64,000 bases of DNA from Tenuifilum sp040752515 (GCA_040752515.1 JBFMGQ010000001.1:62001-126000); one strand, 5' to 3'; positions 17,504-27,082 are shown, counted from the stretch's first letter. A program made the numbers and translations. Notes: a model not told the origin generated them from the sequence alone.

Positions 17504-18375
17504 TATGTTCGTGTCATGCGCTCAGGAACAACAATAATAAAATCGGCAATGCCCATGTTCCCCTTAGCTAAAACGGTTATATCGTCCTGAGTAACCGTTG
17601 CAATGGTAACAATCTTCAGGTTTGAATTTTTGCGCTTTACATACCAGTATATCCCTTCGTAGTTATTGGAGTGGTAGGAACCATGGAAATGAATAAATAT
17701 GTGATTATCCATTAAATTTCTTGTAATATTATATGCCATTGTGGCATCCTTAATGGCCTGAGCCATTGGGAAGAACTCTGGGTTCGATTTGCCTTTACCC
17801 GGCATGCCCATCATGCTGAGCATACCTTTATAGCACCCAAGATTAGCATCGTATTCAACCGGTAAGGGAGCTATGTATGATTTTGCCTGAGAGGTAAGTG
17901 ATAGTAGCGTATCAAAACCTCCAACGGAAACCATGGAGGCGTAGCGACGCGGTATATTGGTAGCCACAAATTTCAACCCTTTACTTTTGGCAAACTCAAC
18001 CAGTGGCTTATAGTCGGTTTTATAGTTTGGCCATAGCCTTGCCTCAGCCTCAAAACGTTGCTGGCTAATATAGCCACCCAAGTACTCATCGAGGATAAGC
18101 TGATTATCGGCCTCAAACATTTCGGCACCAAGCAATATGCTACCTTTGGTAGCATCAAACAAATCGACAGTAAGCTCTAGCTCTAGCCAATGCGCCATTG
18201 GGTTATCGTGAAGTTCCCCAAAAAGAACCAAATCGGATATTTTTGCAGCATTTACAACACTCTGGTAAACAACCCTTTCACCTTTTGCATTATAAATCAC
18301 ATAGGCCTGTTTATCCTGTCCGAAAACGTTTTCGGAAATTAAACAAACGATTAAACAAAACAATGCTTGTTTCAT
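17500..18375 (-). CDS. ChaN-family (haem-binding uptake) protein
   Basis: A 291-residue protein with an N-terminal signal peptide (MKQALFCLIVCLISENVFG, then QDK). The core matches the ChaN/Cofac_haem_bdg family: LVLFGELHDNPMAHWLELEL near the start, LLGAEMFEADNQLILDEYL, FVATNIPRRYASMVS and HFHGSYHSNNYEGIYWYV. ChaN-like proteins bind haem at the cell envelope and are often in iron-uptake loci; here no iron genes lie nearby. The signal ends in Gly-Gln, not a clear lipobox, so it may be periplasmic rather than a lipoprotein. It is convergent with the small membrane ORF. Confidence 0.82.
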   Translation of the reverse strand: MKQALFCLIVCLISENVFGQDKQAYVIYNAKGERVVYQSVVNAAKISDLVLFGELHDNPMAHWLELELTVDLFDATKGSILLGAEMFEADNQLILDEYLGGYISQQRFEAEARLWPNYKTDYKPLVEFAKSKGLKFVATNIPRRYASMVSVGGFDTLLSLTSQAKSYIAPLPVEYDANLGCYKGMLSMMGMPGKGKSNPEFFPMAQAIKDATMAYNITRNLMDNHIFIHFHGSYHSNNYEGIYWYVKRKNSNLKIVTIATVTQDDITVLAKGNMGIADFIIVVPERMTRTY

Positions 18376-18386
18376 AGAATTTAGTT

Positions 18387-18394
18387 TATATTTG
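18387..18394 (+). promoter_or_regulatory. Promoter -7 element of the acyl-CoA synthetase gene
   Basis: TATATTTG fits TAnnTTTG and lies about 70 bases before the start at 18462. A partial -33 (CTTG at 18366) stands 17 bases upstream. The ChaN-like gene is divergent from this point. Confidence 0.5.
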
Positions 18395-18461
18395 TCGGCG
18401 GGACTAAATTAACCTTTTTTAGAATAAAAAGCTTATCAAGTTAAACTTTATCCGAATTAGC

Positions 18462-20273
18462 ATGGAAATTACAAGAACGTTCGACATTCTTGAAGCCGGT
18501 AAAGACCATTATGAAAACAGGACTGTATTAGCGGTAAAAAAGAATGGTGTATGGGACGAGTACAACATTGACCGTTATTCACAAATGGTTCATAACCTTA
18601 GCTATGGCTTGCTTGCCATGGGGCTTCGTCCGGGTGATAAGGTAGCTAACATCAGCGGAAACCGCCCTGAATGGAATATTGTAGATATGGCAATAACCCA
18701 GGCAGGCATGGTTCATGTGCCCATCTATCCGACCATAAGTACTGATGATTACAAGTACATTCTCAAGCATGCCGAGGTTAGAGTAATCTTTGTGGGCGAT
18801 AAGGGATTGTACCAGAAACTTGCCCCTCTTACAGCTGACCTTGAGAACTTTGTAGGCATATACTCAACCGTTGAAAATGGCGATATTCCCAACTGGAAAG
18901 AGATACTTGAGAAAGGTAAGCAGAGCGCCCATGAATGGGTTGAAGAACTCTTCAAAATAAAGGCATCCGTGAAACCCGATGATATTGCCACAATTATTTA
19001 CACCTCCGGCACTACGGGTGTTTCAAAAGGTGTAATGCTTTCGCATTCAAATTTCCTGAGCAATGTTGAGGCTTGCAAGGGGCTATTCCCCCTTGAAACA
19101 GGCGATATTGCTGTAAGTTTTCTTCCGCTAAGCCACGTTTTCGAGCGTATGGTTAACTACTACTACCAAAGCATTGGGGTAAGCATTTACTATGCCGATA
19201 ACCTTGCCACCATTGGCGATGTAATCAAAGAGGTAAAACCCCATATTTTCATGACTGTTCCCCGAATGCTCGAAAAAACTTTTGATAAAATAATTGCTGT
19301 TGGCAAGGATTTGACCGGAATAAAGAAACAGATTTTCTTTTGGGCTGTAAACCTCGGCTATAAGTATAATGAGGTACGAAACAGCTGGTACTACCGAGTT
19401 CGTTTAAACCTTGCCCGCAAGCTAATATTCTCAAAGTGGCAAAAGGCACTTGGTGGCAGGTTAAAACTCATTATAAGCGGTGGTGCAGCCCTGCAACCCC
19501 GACTAATGAGGGTATTCTGGGCAGCTGGCATCCCGGTTTATGAAGGTTACGGATTAACCGAAACCTCCCCCGTAATTGCCGTTAACCATCCTGCCTCGCC
19601 CGGGAACGTTAGAATTGGCTCAGTAGGCCCTGTAATACCCAATGTTGAGGTCAAAATTGCCGAGGACGGGGAAATACTTATGCGTGGGCCAAACCTTATG
19701 AAAGGCTACTTCAAGGCTCCCGATTTAACTCAAATGGCCATTGATGAAGAAGGGTGGTTCCATACCGGTGACATAGGTCATCTGGACGACGGTAAATTCC
19801 TAACCATAACCGATCGGAAAAAGGAAATCTTTAAGCTATCGAATGGCAAGTATGTTGCTCCCCAGCTCATTGAGAATAAGCTAAAAGAATCGTTCTTTAT
19901 TGAGCAGTGCATGGTTATTGGCGAAAACGAAAAGTTTGTAAGTGCACTTATCTCGCCAAACTTTAGCTTCCTGCACGACTGGTGCAGCCGTCACAAAATA
20001 CATTTCGAAAACAATGAAGAGCTGATTGCCATACCAGAGGTTATTGCCAGGTACCAAAAGGAGATCAATGCTGTTAACAAACAGCTTAGCGACTACGAAC
20101 AAATAAAGCGTTACCGCTTAGTGGCAGAGCAGTGGTCGCCCCAAACCGGCGAACTCTCCCCAACCCTTAAGCTAAAACGAAAAGTACTTTACGAACGTTA
20201 CGAAAAGATTCTAGAAGAAATATATGGCCACGCCAAGCAAACCGAGGTAAGGGGAGTAAGTAACGGTCAGTAA
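18462..20273 (+). CDS. Long-chain acyl-CoA synthetase (AMP-forming)
   Basis: A 603-residue ANL-superfamily ligase that activates fatty acids as acyl-CoA via acyl-adenylate. Motifs: P-loop YTSGTTGVSKGVMLSH, LPLSHVFERM, YEGYGLTETSP, WFHTGDIG and the hinge region ITDRKKEIFKLSNGKYVAP. Eukaryote-type ACSL resemblance (GGRLKLIISGGAALQP) is typical of FadD15/ACSL-like bacterial enzymes. Length is normal. It could feed the acyl-CoA dehydrogenase/ETF operon at 4119-9958, though the two are not linked in one transcript. It is monocistronic, with its own promoter and terminator. Confidence 0.95.
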   Translation: MEITRTFDILEAGKDHYENRTVLAVKKNGVWDEYNIDRYSQMVHNLSYGLLAMGLRPGDKVANISGNRPEWNIVDMAITQAGMVHVPIYPTISTDDYKYILKHAEVRVIFVGDKGLYQKLAPLTADLENFVGIYSTVENGDIPNWKEILEKGKQSAHEWVEELFKIKASVKPDDIATIIYTSGTTGVSKGVMLSHSNFLSNVEACKGLFPLETGDIAVSFLPLSHVFERMVNYYYQSIGVSIYYADNLATIGDVIKEVKPHIFMTVPRMLEKTFDKIIAVGKDLTGIKKQIFFWAVNLGYKYNEVRNSWYYRVRLNLARKLIFSKWQKALGGRLKLIISGGAALQPRLMRVFWAAGIPVYEGYGLTETSPVIAVNHPASPGNVRIGSVGPVIPNVEVKIAEDGEILMRGPNLMKGYFKAPDLTQMAIDEEGWFHTGDIGHLDDGKFLTITDRKKEIFKLSNGKYVAPQLIENKLKESFFIEQCMVIGENEKFVSALISPNFSFLHDWCSRHKIHFENNEELIAIPEVIARYQKEINAVNKQLSDYEQIKRYRLVAEQWSPQTGELSPTLKLKRKVLYERYEKILEEIYGHAKQTEVRGVSNGQ

Positions 20274-20295
20274 TAAACCAATATACAAAAGCAAG

Positions 20296-20325
20296 GGCGT
20301 CGAAAAAATAATCGACGCCTTTTTT
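20296..20325 (+). terminator. Terminator after acyl-CoA synthetase
   Basis: GGCGTCGA / TCGACGCC stem with an A-rich loop, followed by TTTTTT. The A run before the stem could also help end the convergent symporter gene. Confidence 0.9.
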
Positions 20326-20340
20326 AATTGTAGTAGCTAT

Positions 20341-21810
20341 TTAAACCCGCTCAACAACTACCCCTCTTTTCCTGGTAATAAGCAGCAACAGAAAAACAAT
20401 TGCCCCGTTCACAATAAGCAATTCAAACCCGAACCTGTAACCACCAAACAGTATAGCAGAGTACTTATTCAGAAAATAACAGGCAATTGGCGAAAAAATT
20501 GCAATAAAGGGCACAAGCTTATCGTTCACCTGAAAACGAGTAAATAGACCAAATGCGTACAGCCCCAGTAGAGGCCCATAGGTATATCCTGCTATGGTGA
20601 AAATGGCATCAATCACCGAACGATCGTTGAAGGCATTGAAAAGTATAATGACCAGTATCATCAAAACCGATATAAAAACATGCACCCATTGCCTAACCCT
20701 ACGTAGTTTGTCCTCGTCCATGGCCTTGGTGTTCAGAACATCAATGGTGAACGAGGTGGTAAGTGCGGTTAAAGCCGAATCGGCACTGGAGTATGCTGCA
20801 GCAATTAACCCCAAAAAGAACAAGACCCCAACTATTTGAGGTAGGTATCCTTGAGTAGCCAACGTGGGAAATAAATCATCGGACTGGGCAGGCAGCGGAA
20901 TCCCTTTCTGTACGGCAAATGTATGTAGAAGCACGCCTAATGAGAGGAATAATAAATTTACAGGCAAAAAGGCAAACCCATACCAGTACATATTTTTTCG
21001 GGCATCCTTGTAGTTACGACAACTCAAATTTTTCTGCATCATGTCCTGGTCAAGGCCTGTCATAACAATAGTAATGAATGCACCACCAAGAAACTGCTTC
21101 CAGAAATAGAAACGCTGATTTGGATCGTCGAAAAACCAAATTCGGGAAAGGGGACTGTTGCTTACCGTTTTAACAATTCCTGAAAAGCTAAGATTTAAAT
21201 CGCTTGATATATAGTAAACGCAAAGCGAAACGGCTGTAAGCATGGCCACTGCCTGAAATGAATCAGTCCAAAGCACGGTTCGCACACCACCCTTTCGGGT
21301 GTAAAGCCAAATGAGAATTACAGTGATGGAAACTGTAATCCAAAAAGGAACCCCTAGAGCATTGAAAATGGATAGCTGCAAAACATTCGACACTATGAAA
21401 AGCCTAAAGGCTGAACCAATAATCCTTGAAACCAAAAACAGGAAAGCGCCAGTTTTATAGGAGTAAAAACCAAAGCGCGACTCCAAGTAGGTGTAAATGG
21501 ATTTGAGGTTTAACCGGTAGTATAAAGGTAAGAGAACGTTTGCCACCACAACATATCCTAAAAGATACCCTAACACCATCTGCAAGTAGGAAAATTGGCT
21601 TGTTAAAACCCATCCCGGAACCGAAATAAATGTTACTCCGGAAATAGATGTTCCTATCATGGCAATGGAAACAAGGTACCATGGCGATTTTCGGTTACCT
21701 ATAAAAAAAGTATCGTTGTTGGAATTGCGCGAGGTAAAATAAGAAATAACAAAAAGCGTTAGAAAATACCCGATTATTACAGCAATAATTAGACTTGTTG
21801 ACATACCCAT
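20341..21810 (-). CDS. Sodium:solute symporter family transporter
   Basis: About 489 residues with 13 or so TM helices in the SSS (SLC5-like) pattern. Motifs: a first helix STSLIIAVIIGYFLTLFVISYF, then the conserved SPWYLVSIAMIGTSISGVTF and, later, FFLGLIAAAYSSADSALTALTTSFTIDV, which carries the typical Ser/Asp of the Na2 site. It imports a small organic solute with sodium; the substrate cannot be inferred from sequence or neighbours. An upstream TTG would give a longer start, but MGMSTSLII (21810) or MSTSLII (21804) is more likely. Confidence 0.9.
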   Translation of the reverse strand: MGMSTSLIIAVIIGYFLTLFVISYFTSRNSNNDTFFIGNRKSPWYLVSIAMIGTSISGVTFISVPGWVLTSQFSYLQMVLGYLLGYVVVANVLLPLYYRLNLKSIYTYLESRFGFYSYKTGAFLFLVSRIIGSAFRLFIVSNVLQLSIFNALGVPFWITVSITVILIWLYTRKGGVRTVLWTDSFQAVAMLTAVSLCVYYISSDLNLSFSGIVKTVSNSPLSRIWFFDDPNQRFYFWKQFLGGAFITIVMTGLDQDMMQKNLSCRNYKDARKNMYWYGFAFLPVNLLFLSLGVLLHTFAVQKGIPLPAQSDDLFPTLATQGYLPQIVGVLFFLGLIAAAYSSADSALTALTTSFTIDVLNTKAMDEDKLRRVRQWVHVFISVLMILVIILFNAFNDRSVIDAIFTIAGYTYGPLLGLYAFGLFTRFQVNDKLVPFIAIFSPIACYFLNKYSAILFGGYRFGFELLIVNGAIVFLLLLITRKRGVVVERV

Positions 21811-21965
21811 TTCTATTTGAGCCAACAAGTGTATGAAAAAATCTACACATTACAAAAAAACAAATACGCAGCAAACCATTACCTGCAAAAAACGTTTAAA
21901 CTAATGTCGCATAAACTCAACTTAAGCATTTATTCAATTAGATTTGCAGAATTAAAGGCAAAAAA

Positions 21966-22595
21966 ATGCAAACCCATACATACCCATCGAAGTTACTGGA
22001 AAGAGCAGTTGAGGAGTTGGCCAAACTTCCCGGAATAGGCAATAGAACCGCACTTAGGCTTGCCCTACATTTACTAAGGCAGCCCCAATCCGATGTTGAG
22101 CAGCTTTTAACTGCCATTGGCGAAATGAAGAACAACATCCAATTCTGTTCTGTGTGTCACAATATCTCCGATACCGATATTTGCTCTATTTGCTCATCGC
22201 CATCGCGCGATAAAACCACCATTTGCGTGGTTGAGACCATTAAAGATGTTATGAGCATTGAAAACACCATGCAGTACAAAGGGGTTTATCACGTATTGGG
22301 TGGAGTAATCAATCCCATGGAAGGGATTGGCCCCAACGATCTAACCATTAATAGCCTGATTGATCGGTTATCGGCCAATGAAGTGAATGAGGTTATTATG
22401 GCGCTAAGCGCCACAACCGAGGGCGATACCACTAATTTCTACATTTACAAAAAGATAAAGCACTTCCCCATTTTAGTCACAACGCTTGCCCGAGGGGTAG
22501 CTTTTGGCAACGAGCTGGAATATACCGACGAAATCACTCTTGGCCGCGCCCTACTTAACCGCATAAAGTTTGACAATTCGTTCTCGGTGGAATAA
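21966..22595 (+). CDS. recR: Recombination protein RecR
   Basis: A 209-residue protein that works with RecFO to load RecA on gapped DNA. Visible: the HhH motif (LAKLPGIGNRTALRLALHLL), zinc finger FCSVCHNISDTDICSICSS and Toprim core beginning TTICVVETIKDVMSIEN, then YHVLGGVINPMEGIGP and the C-terminal TTLARGVAFGNELEYTDE segment. Full family length. The start MQTHTYPSKLLERAVEEL fits the family. It probably shares a transcript with the TPR gene 50 bases downstream. Confidence 0.96.
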   Translation: MQTHTYPSKLLERAVEELAKLPGIGNRTALRLALHLLRQPQSDVEQLLTAIGEMKNNIQFCSVCHNISDTDICSICSSPSRDKTTICVVETIKDVMSIENTMQYKGVYHVLGGVINPMEGIGPNDLTINSLIDRLSANEVNEVIMALSATTEGDTTNFYIYKKIKHFPILVTTLARGVAFGNELEYTDEITLGRALLNRIKFDNSFSVE

Positions 22596-22645
22596 TTTTT
22601 GAACTTTAACAAAAAGATTGTAATTTTAAACATTATTATTTCAGA

Positions 22646-23380
22646 ATGAACATGCTCAAGTATTGCTTAACCCTCATACTAACTGCAACTATTTCGCTTA
22701 TTGCTGTTGCCCAATCAAACGTAAGTGATTTAATAGCCAATGGCAATCAAAAAATCAAGGATAAGGATTACAAGGGGGCGGTAGATGTTTTTAAAAATGC
22801 CCTTAGCGTTTCGCCCAACGACTCTCTTGCCCTAAACGGAATAATTAGAGCAAATACATTGCTTGAGGATTACAAGGAAGCCCAGAAATGGATTGCCACA
22901 GCACTCGAAGCATATCCAGATAATCCCGATTTTCTGTTCCGCAGGGGTATCATACAAAACCTAAATGGTTACCACGATAAAGCCATTCAGGATTTTGAAA
23001 GCGCTCTTAGCCAAAATCCCAATACATCGCTTAGGGTTCAAATTTTACTTAATAAGGCATCGGCTCATTTTAAACTAGAACAGTTTGCTGAATCGCTTGC
23101 CGACTACAACAAGGTTCTGGAGTTGGAGCCCCGAAATTTTAATGCATATAACTTCAGAGGGCTTGTTAACTTTAGGCTTGGCTACTATGTTGATGCTGTA
23201 ACCGATTACACAACAGCCATCGACCTTGACCCAACCTCGCCCCTACCCTATTACAACAGGGGAATGAGTTTAATTAAATTAAACGAGACCCAAAAGGCCT
23301 GTGCCGATTTTCGTAAGGCTTGCCAAATGGGATATATGAATTCATGCAAGATGGTAGTAGCAGAATGCGGTGCCCGATAG
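22646..23380 (+). CDS. Exported TPR-repeat protein
   Basis: A 244-residue protein with a signal peptide (MNMLKYCLTLILTATISLIAVAQ) and about five TPR units: IKDKDYKGAVDVFKNALSV, LLEDYKEAQKWIATALEAYP, LNGYHDKAIQDFESALSQNP, LEQFAESLADYNKVLELEP and RLGYYVDAVTDYTTAIDLDP. The last is capped by a Cys-bearing helix (QKACADFRKACQMGYMNSC), as in many periplasmic TPR scaffolds. It likely mediates protein-protein contacts; the partner is unknown. Confidence 0.87.
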   Translation: MNMLKYCLTLILTATISLIAVAQSNVSDLIANGNQKIKDKDYKGAVDVFKNALSVSPNDSLALNGIIRANTLLEDYKEAQKWIATALEAYPDNPDFLFRRGIIQNLNGYHDKAIQDFESALSQNPNTSLRVQILLNKASAHFKLEQFAESLADYNKVLELEPRNFNAYNFRGLVNFRLGYYVDAVTDYTTAIDLDPTSPLPYYNRGMSLIKLNETQKACADFRKACQMGYMNSCKMVVAECGAR

Positions 23381-23412
23381 AAAAGTTAATAACTGCATTG
23401 CCTATTATAAAT

Positions 23413-23437
23413 AAGTCCCTAATTGGGACTTTTTTTA
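23413..23437 (+). terminator. Terminator after the TPR gene
   Basis: AAGTCCC / GGGACTT stem, loop TAATT, followed by a long T run. It ends the recR-TPR unit. Confidence 0.9.
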
Positions 23438-23545
23438 TTTTATTTTTTTGAAATATTTAATTACATTTTTTAACTTAGCAGCAAAGTTTGGTTATAGTTA
23501 TTTCGCAAATAAAGTGGTTTAATAACATATTATAAGAAAACTACC

Positions 23546-24757
23546 ATGATTAATGACCTAGACCAAATCCTATCGGCAAGTGCTAAAAGGATGAAGCGTT
23601 CGGTGATAAGGGAATTGCTTAAAATGACCCAGCGTCCCGAACTTATATCGTTTGCAGGCGGCCTACCTTCGCCTGAGAGTTTCCCGGTTGAACAGCTCAA
23701 GCAGGTTGTGGTGGAAGTTTTGGATACCGATAGCGCACGCGCACTTCAGTACAGCGAGACCGAGGGCGATAAGAGACTCAGAGAAATTTTGGTGGAAAAG
23801 TACAGGGACGAAGGCTTTAACATCAACATTAACAACCTAATAATTTCAACGGCATCGCAACAGGCCCTTGACCTTATCCCAAAGATTTTTGTGAACCCTG
23901 GCGACAAGGTTATTTGCGGCTTACCCAGCTACCTGGGAGGTATATCGGCATTTGCATCCTATGGCGCAGAACTTATTGGCATTGAGCTCGATGACCAAGG
24001 GATGCGATCGGATTTACTTGAGAAAAAGATGCAGGAATTGCAAGGAAAAGGCCAAAAGCCTAAATTCATTTACGTAATTCCTGACTTTCAGAACCCAACC
24101 GGCATTTGCATGCCTGAAAAGCGAAGGCTTGAAATAATTGAAATTGCGCGCAAGTACAATGTGCTGATTGTAGAAGATAGTCCATACCGCGAGGTACGAT
24201 TCAGTGGCACCCCACAACGAACAATGTACGAACTCGATGGAACCGGGCAGGTTATTCTGCTTGGCACAATGTCGAAAATTTTTGTTCCGGGATTTCGCTT
24301 GGGTTGGATTGTAGCCCATGAGGATGTAATTGATAAACTAGTTGTAGCCAAACAAAATACCGACCTTTGCACCTCGTCGTTTGTCCAAAAAATTGCTGCC
24401 AAATACTTTGACAAAGGGTTCTTTGAACCCAATCTGGCTAAAACCAATGCCATGTACAAGGAAAAACGCGATGCCATGGTGGAAGCCTTCCATAAGTTTA
24501 TGCCTAATGGCGTTAAATGGACAGAACCCGAAGGCGGGCTGTTCCTTTTTGTAACTCTACCTGAATATATTGATGCTGAGGATCTCTTTAAAATAGCCAT
24601 TGAAGAAAACGTAGCCTTTGTGCCGGGAACAGTTTTCTATTGCAATGGACAAGGCAAGAACACACTTCGCATCAACTTCTCGTATATGTCCAAGGAAATG
24701 AATATTGAAGGAAGCCGAAGGCTTGCCAATGCAATAAAGCGAATGATAAAAGAGTAA
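23546..24757 (+). CDS. PLP-dependent aminotransferase (class I, 2-aminoadipate/LysN type)
   Basis: A 403-residue fold-type I aminotransferase. Its start, RMKRSVIRELLKMTQRPELI then SFAGGLPSPESFPVE, is typical of the LysN/2-aminoadipate group (the GLP-start also seen in MocR C-terminal domains). PLP Lys244 lies in GTMSKIFVPGFRLGW; the PLP-contact stretch is VIPDFQNPTG; the substrate Arg lies in NTLRINFSY near the C-terminus. It probably acts on aromatic, 2-aminoadipate or branched amino acids; the exact substrate is undecided. It stands alone between two terminators. Confidence 0.88.
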   Translation: MINDLDQILSASAKRMKRSVIRELLKMTQRPELISFAGGLPSPESFPVEQLKQVVVEVLDTDSARALQYSETEGDKRLREILVEKYRDEGFNININNLIISTASQQALDLIPKIFVNPGDKVICGLPSYLGGISAFASYGAELIGIELDDQGMRSDLLEKKMQELQGKGQKPKFIYVIPDFQNPTGICMPEKRRLEIIEIARKYNVLIVEDSPYREVRFSGTPQRTMYELDGTGQVILLGTMSKIFVPGFRLGWIVAHEDVIDKLVVAKQNTDLCTSSFVQKIAAKYFDKGFFEPNLAKTNAMYKEKRDAMVEAFHKFMPNGVKWTEPEGGLFLFVTLPEYIDAEDLFKIAIEENVAFVPGTVFYCNGQGKNTLRINFSYMSKEMNIEGSRRLANAIKRMIKE

Positions 24758-24778
24758 TATCGGACATTGCTACCATAA

Positions 24779-24830
24779 AAACCACTGGGATTAACTTGTA
24801 GCGGGGTTACTCAGTGGTTATTTCTTTTTA
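24779..24830 (+). terminator. Probable terminator after the aminotransferase
   Basis: AAACCACTG-type arm at 24779-24787 pairs with CAGTGGTT (24812-24819); a short inner TAAC/GTTA pair also forms. It is followed by ATTTCTTTTT. The loop is long, so this is less certain than the other terminators. Confidence 0.65.
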
Positions 24831-24955
24831 ATTTAATAATTTGTGCCTACAAACTAATCCTTCTCGTCCTTTTTTTACAATCCAAATTGAATAGAACAGC
24901 ATTATTGAGACATTTTTGTATATTTCCATAAAATTTGCTAGCATTTTTTTGATGC

Positions 24956-26890
24956 ATGGAACTTTCGGTCATCATCGTAAACTATAATGTTCGATACTTT
25001 TTAGAACAATGCTTGGTAAGCGTTTTCGAGGCACTAAAAGGGATTGAGGGTGAGGTTTGGGTTGTGGATAATGCATCGACCGATGGTTCGGTTGAAATGG
25101 TTAAGCTGAAGTTTCCCAGTGTAAAATTAATTGCTAACGGTAATAACCTTGGCTTTTCCAAAGCCAATAACCAAGCCATAAAGCTTGCGCAGGGAAAGTA
25201 CATCCTTTTGTTGAATCCCGATACGGTTGTGCAGGAAGATACCTTTAGGCAATGCATCAGCTTTATGGAAATGCACCCCGATGCAGGCGGATTAACCGTA
25301 AAGATGATAGAGGGCAAAGGCCGTTACCTACCCGAATCCAAACGAGGGTTTCCATCGCCATGGGCATCGTTCTGCAAGATTTTTGGATTGACATCGCTTT
25401 TCCCCACCTCCAGGTACTTTGCACGTTACTACTTAGGCCATCTGGATAAAAACACCACCCAATCCATTGAAATATTGCCTGGGGCATTCATGTTCCTGAG
25501 AGCAGAAACCCTGCAAAAAGTGGGTTTGCTCGATGAGCAATTCTTCATGTATGGCGAAGATATCGATCTTTCCTATCGGATCCTTCAAAGCGGCTACAGG
25601 AATTATTACTTTCCGAATTGCCAGATAATTCATTATAAAGGTGAAAGCACAAAAAAGGGAAGTTTGAACTATGTAAGAGTTTTTTACAAGGCCATGATTC
25701 TGTTTGCACAGAAGCACTTTAGCAAACAAAAGCAAAAACACTTTGTGGCATTAATAAAATTTGCAGTTTTTATTAGGGCAGCCGCATCAATTCTGAAAAG
25801 GGTGTTTATCAGAATTTGGCTACCCCTGACCGACTTAGCCTTAATGCTAGCGGGCGCATACATAGTAATCCCATGGTGGGAACAACTTATGCATGGAGCA
25901 TTAAATGTTTACCCCCGCGATATTTTACCTTGGCTGATTAGTTTTTACATTTCGACATGGATATTCTCACTATGGTTCCATGGATCCTACGACAAACCCC
26001 AAAGCCTCAGTTCTGGTATCAAGGGAATACTTTACGGCACCATTGTCATTCTTGTTGTTTATTCCATTTTACCACTCAACTTCCGGTTCTCCCGTGCAAT
26101 CATCATTCTGCTAGCGGTTTGGACAACTATTTTCATACTCCTGAACCGACTTTTATCGGCAAGTTTTATTGAGGGTTTGCTCAAACCCAATTCCCGAAAA
26201 AAAAGTGTTTGCTTCATAGGCACTGCCGGTGAATTTGAACACTCCAAGTTACTCCTGCTGCAAGCAGGTATTCATAATAATAACATTACCCACCTGCACC
26301 CCGAAGAGGTTTTTGACGAACAGCAAAATGCAAAGGAATCAGTAATTGCCGATACCCTAAAAGTTAAAAATATCACTGAGATTATTTTTGGCACCGAGGG
26401 TATCCCCATGACAAAAATTATCCATGCCATGATGCAGCTATCGCAGTTTGATGTAGATTTTAAAATTGCGCTTCATGGAGGAGAATCGATTGTTGGCAGC
26501 AATTCGGTTGATACACAGGGGGAACTTTACTCACTCGAGGTATTGACACTAGCAAAGCCAGTTGTGCGACGGCAAAAAAGAATTTTCGACGTACTGTCGT
26601 CCACTTTAATCATTATACTATTCCCAATTCTATGGTTAGCCCTTAGGAAACCATTCATGGTGTTAACAAATGCGCTTAAAGTTCTGGTTGGAAAGAAGAC
26701 GTGGATAGGCTACAACTCGCAAAGCACATCAAGTCAATTCCCTTCAATAAAACCTTCGGTTTTCGGCTATGGACAATGGAATAAGGGAATAAGCACATCG
26801 GCAAGCCTCGACCTCTATTATGCTCGCAATTTTAGTATAGCATCGGAAACCGCTGAACTAATTCGAAATATCTTCAAAAAGTGGCGTTAA
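24956..26890 (+). CDS. Family 2 glycosyltransferase fused to a degenerate sugar-phosphate transferase module
   Basis: A 644-residue protein of two parts. Residues 1 to about 270 are a GT2 enzyme of the rhamnosyl/WbbL type: VWVVDNASTDGSVEM, NNLGFSKANNQ, LLNPDTVVQ and MYGEDIDLSYRIL. From about 290 there are four to five TM helices, then a Rossmann-like segment (RKKSVCFIGTAGEFEHS), and a final hydrophobic helix and tail (KRIFDVLSSTLIIILFP; SLDLYYARNFSIASETAELI). The second part follows the plan of polyprenyl-phosphate hexose-1-phosphate transferases (WbaP/WcaJ), but the catalytic core between its last helix and tail is shortened and the usual KxGP/FxxQxRxG motifs are absent. Probably made for surface polysaccharide; the second part may be a membrane scaffold. 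Confidence 0.8.
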   Translation: MELSVIIVNYNVRYFLEQCLVSVFEALKGIEGEVWVVDNASTDGSVEMVKLKFPSVKLIANGNNLGFSKANNQAIKLAQGKYILLLNPDTVVQEDTFRQCISFMEMHPDAGGLTVKMIEGKGRYLPESKRGFPSPWASFCKIFGLTSLFPTSRYFARYYLGHLDKNTTQSIEILPGAFMFLRAETLQKVGLLDEQFFMYGEDIDLSYRILQSGYRNYYFPNCQIIHYKGESTKKGSLNYVRVFYKAMILFAQKHFSKQKQKHFVALIKFAVFIRAAASILKRVFIRIWLPLTDLALMLAGAYIVIPWWEQLMHGALNVYPRDILPWLISFYISTWIFSLWFHGSYDKPQSLSSGIKGILYGTIVILVVYSILPLNFRFSRAIIILLAVWTTIFILLNRLLSASFIEGLLKPNSRKKSVCFIGTAGEFEHSKLLLLQAGIHNNNITHLHPEEVFDEQQNAKESVIADTLKVKNITEIIFGTEGIPMTKIIHAMMQLSQFDVDFKIALHGGESIVGSNSVDTQGELYSLEVLTLAKPVVRRQKRIFDVLSSTLIIILFPILWLALRKPFMVLTNALKVLVGKKTWIGYNSQSTSSQFPSIKPSVFGYGQWNKGISTSASLDLYYARNFSIASETAELIRNIFKKWR

Positions 26891-26899
26891 ATCCAGTTC

Positions 26900-27060
26900 A
26901 GCTTTAAATGTTCTTTCCCCTTTAGCTCCCTCTAACTCCATCACATTCTGTCTATGCCGAATCATTCCGACTGATTCCGACCCATTTCTCTAAAAAAAAA
27001 AATTCCGCCTCCCTTTTTTATTAGCCCGTTTGAATCATGGCACTTCGGTTAATATTTGAG
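26900..27060 (-). repeat. Dispersed intergenic element, copy B
   Basis: Read on the minus strand it repeats copy A: a GCTAATAAAAAAGGGAGGCG start, GGCGGAA, then TCGGAATCAG, TCGGAATGAT and TCGGCATAGA at ten-base spacing. The flank before the start (AACCGAAGTGCCATGATTCA) is also partly shared. It lies in the 402-base gap between the glycosyltransferase and the E2 gene. Confidence 0.6.
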
Positions 27061-27082
27061 CTAACCATGTTCAACCGAGATT

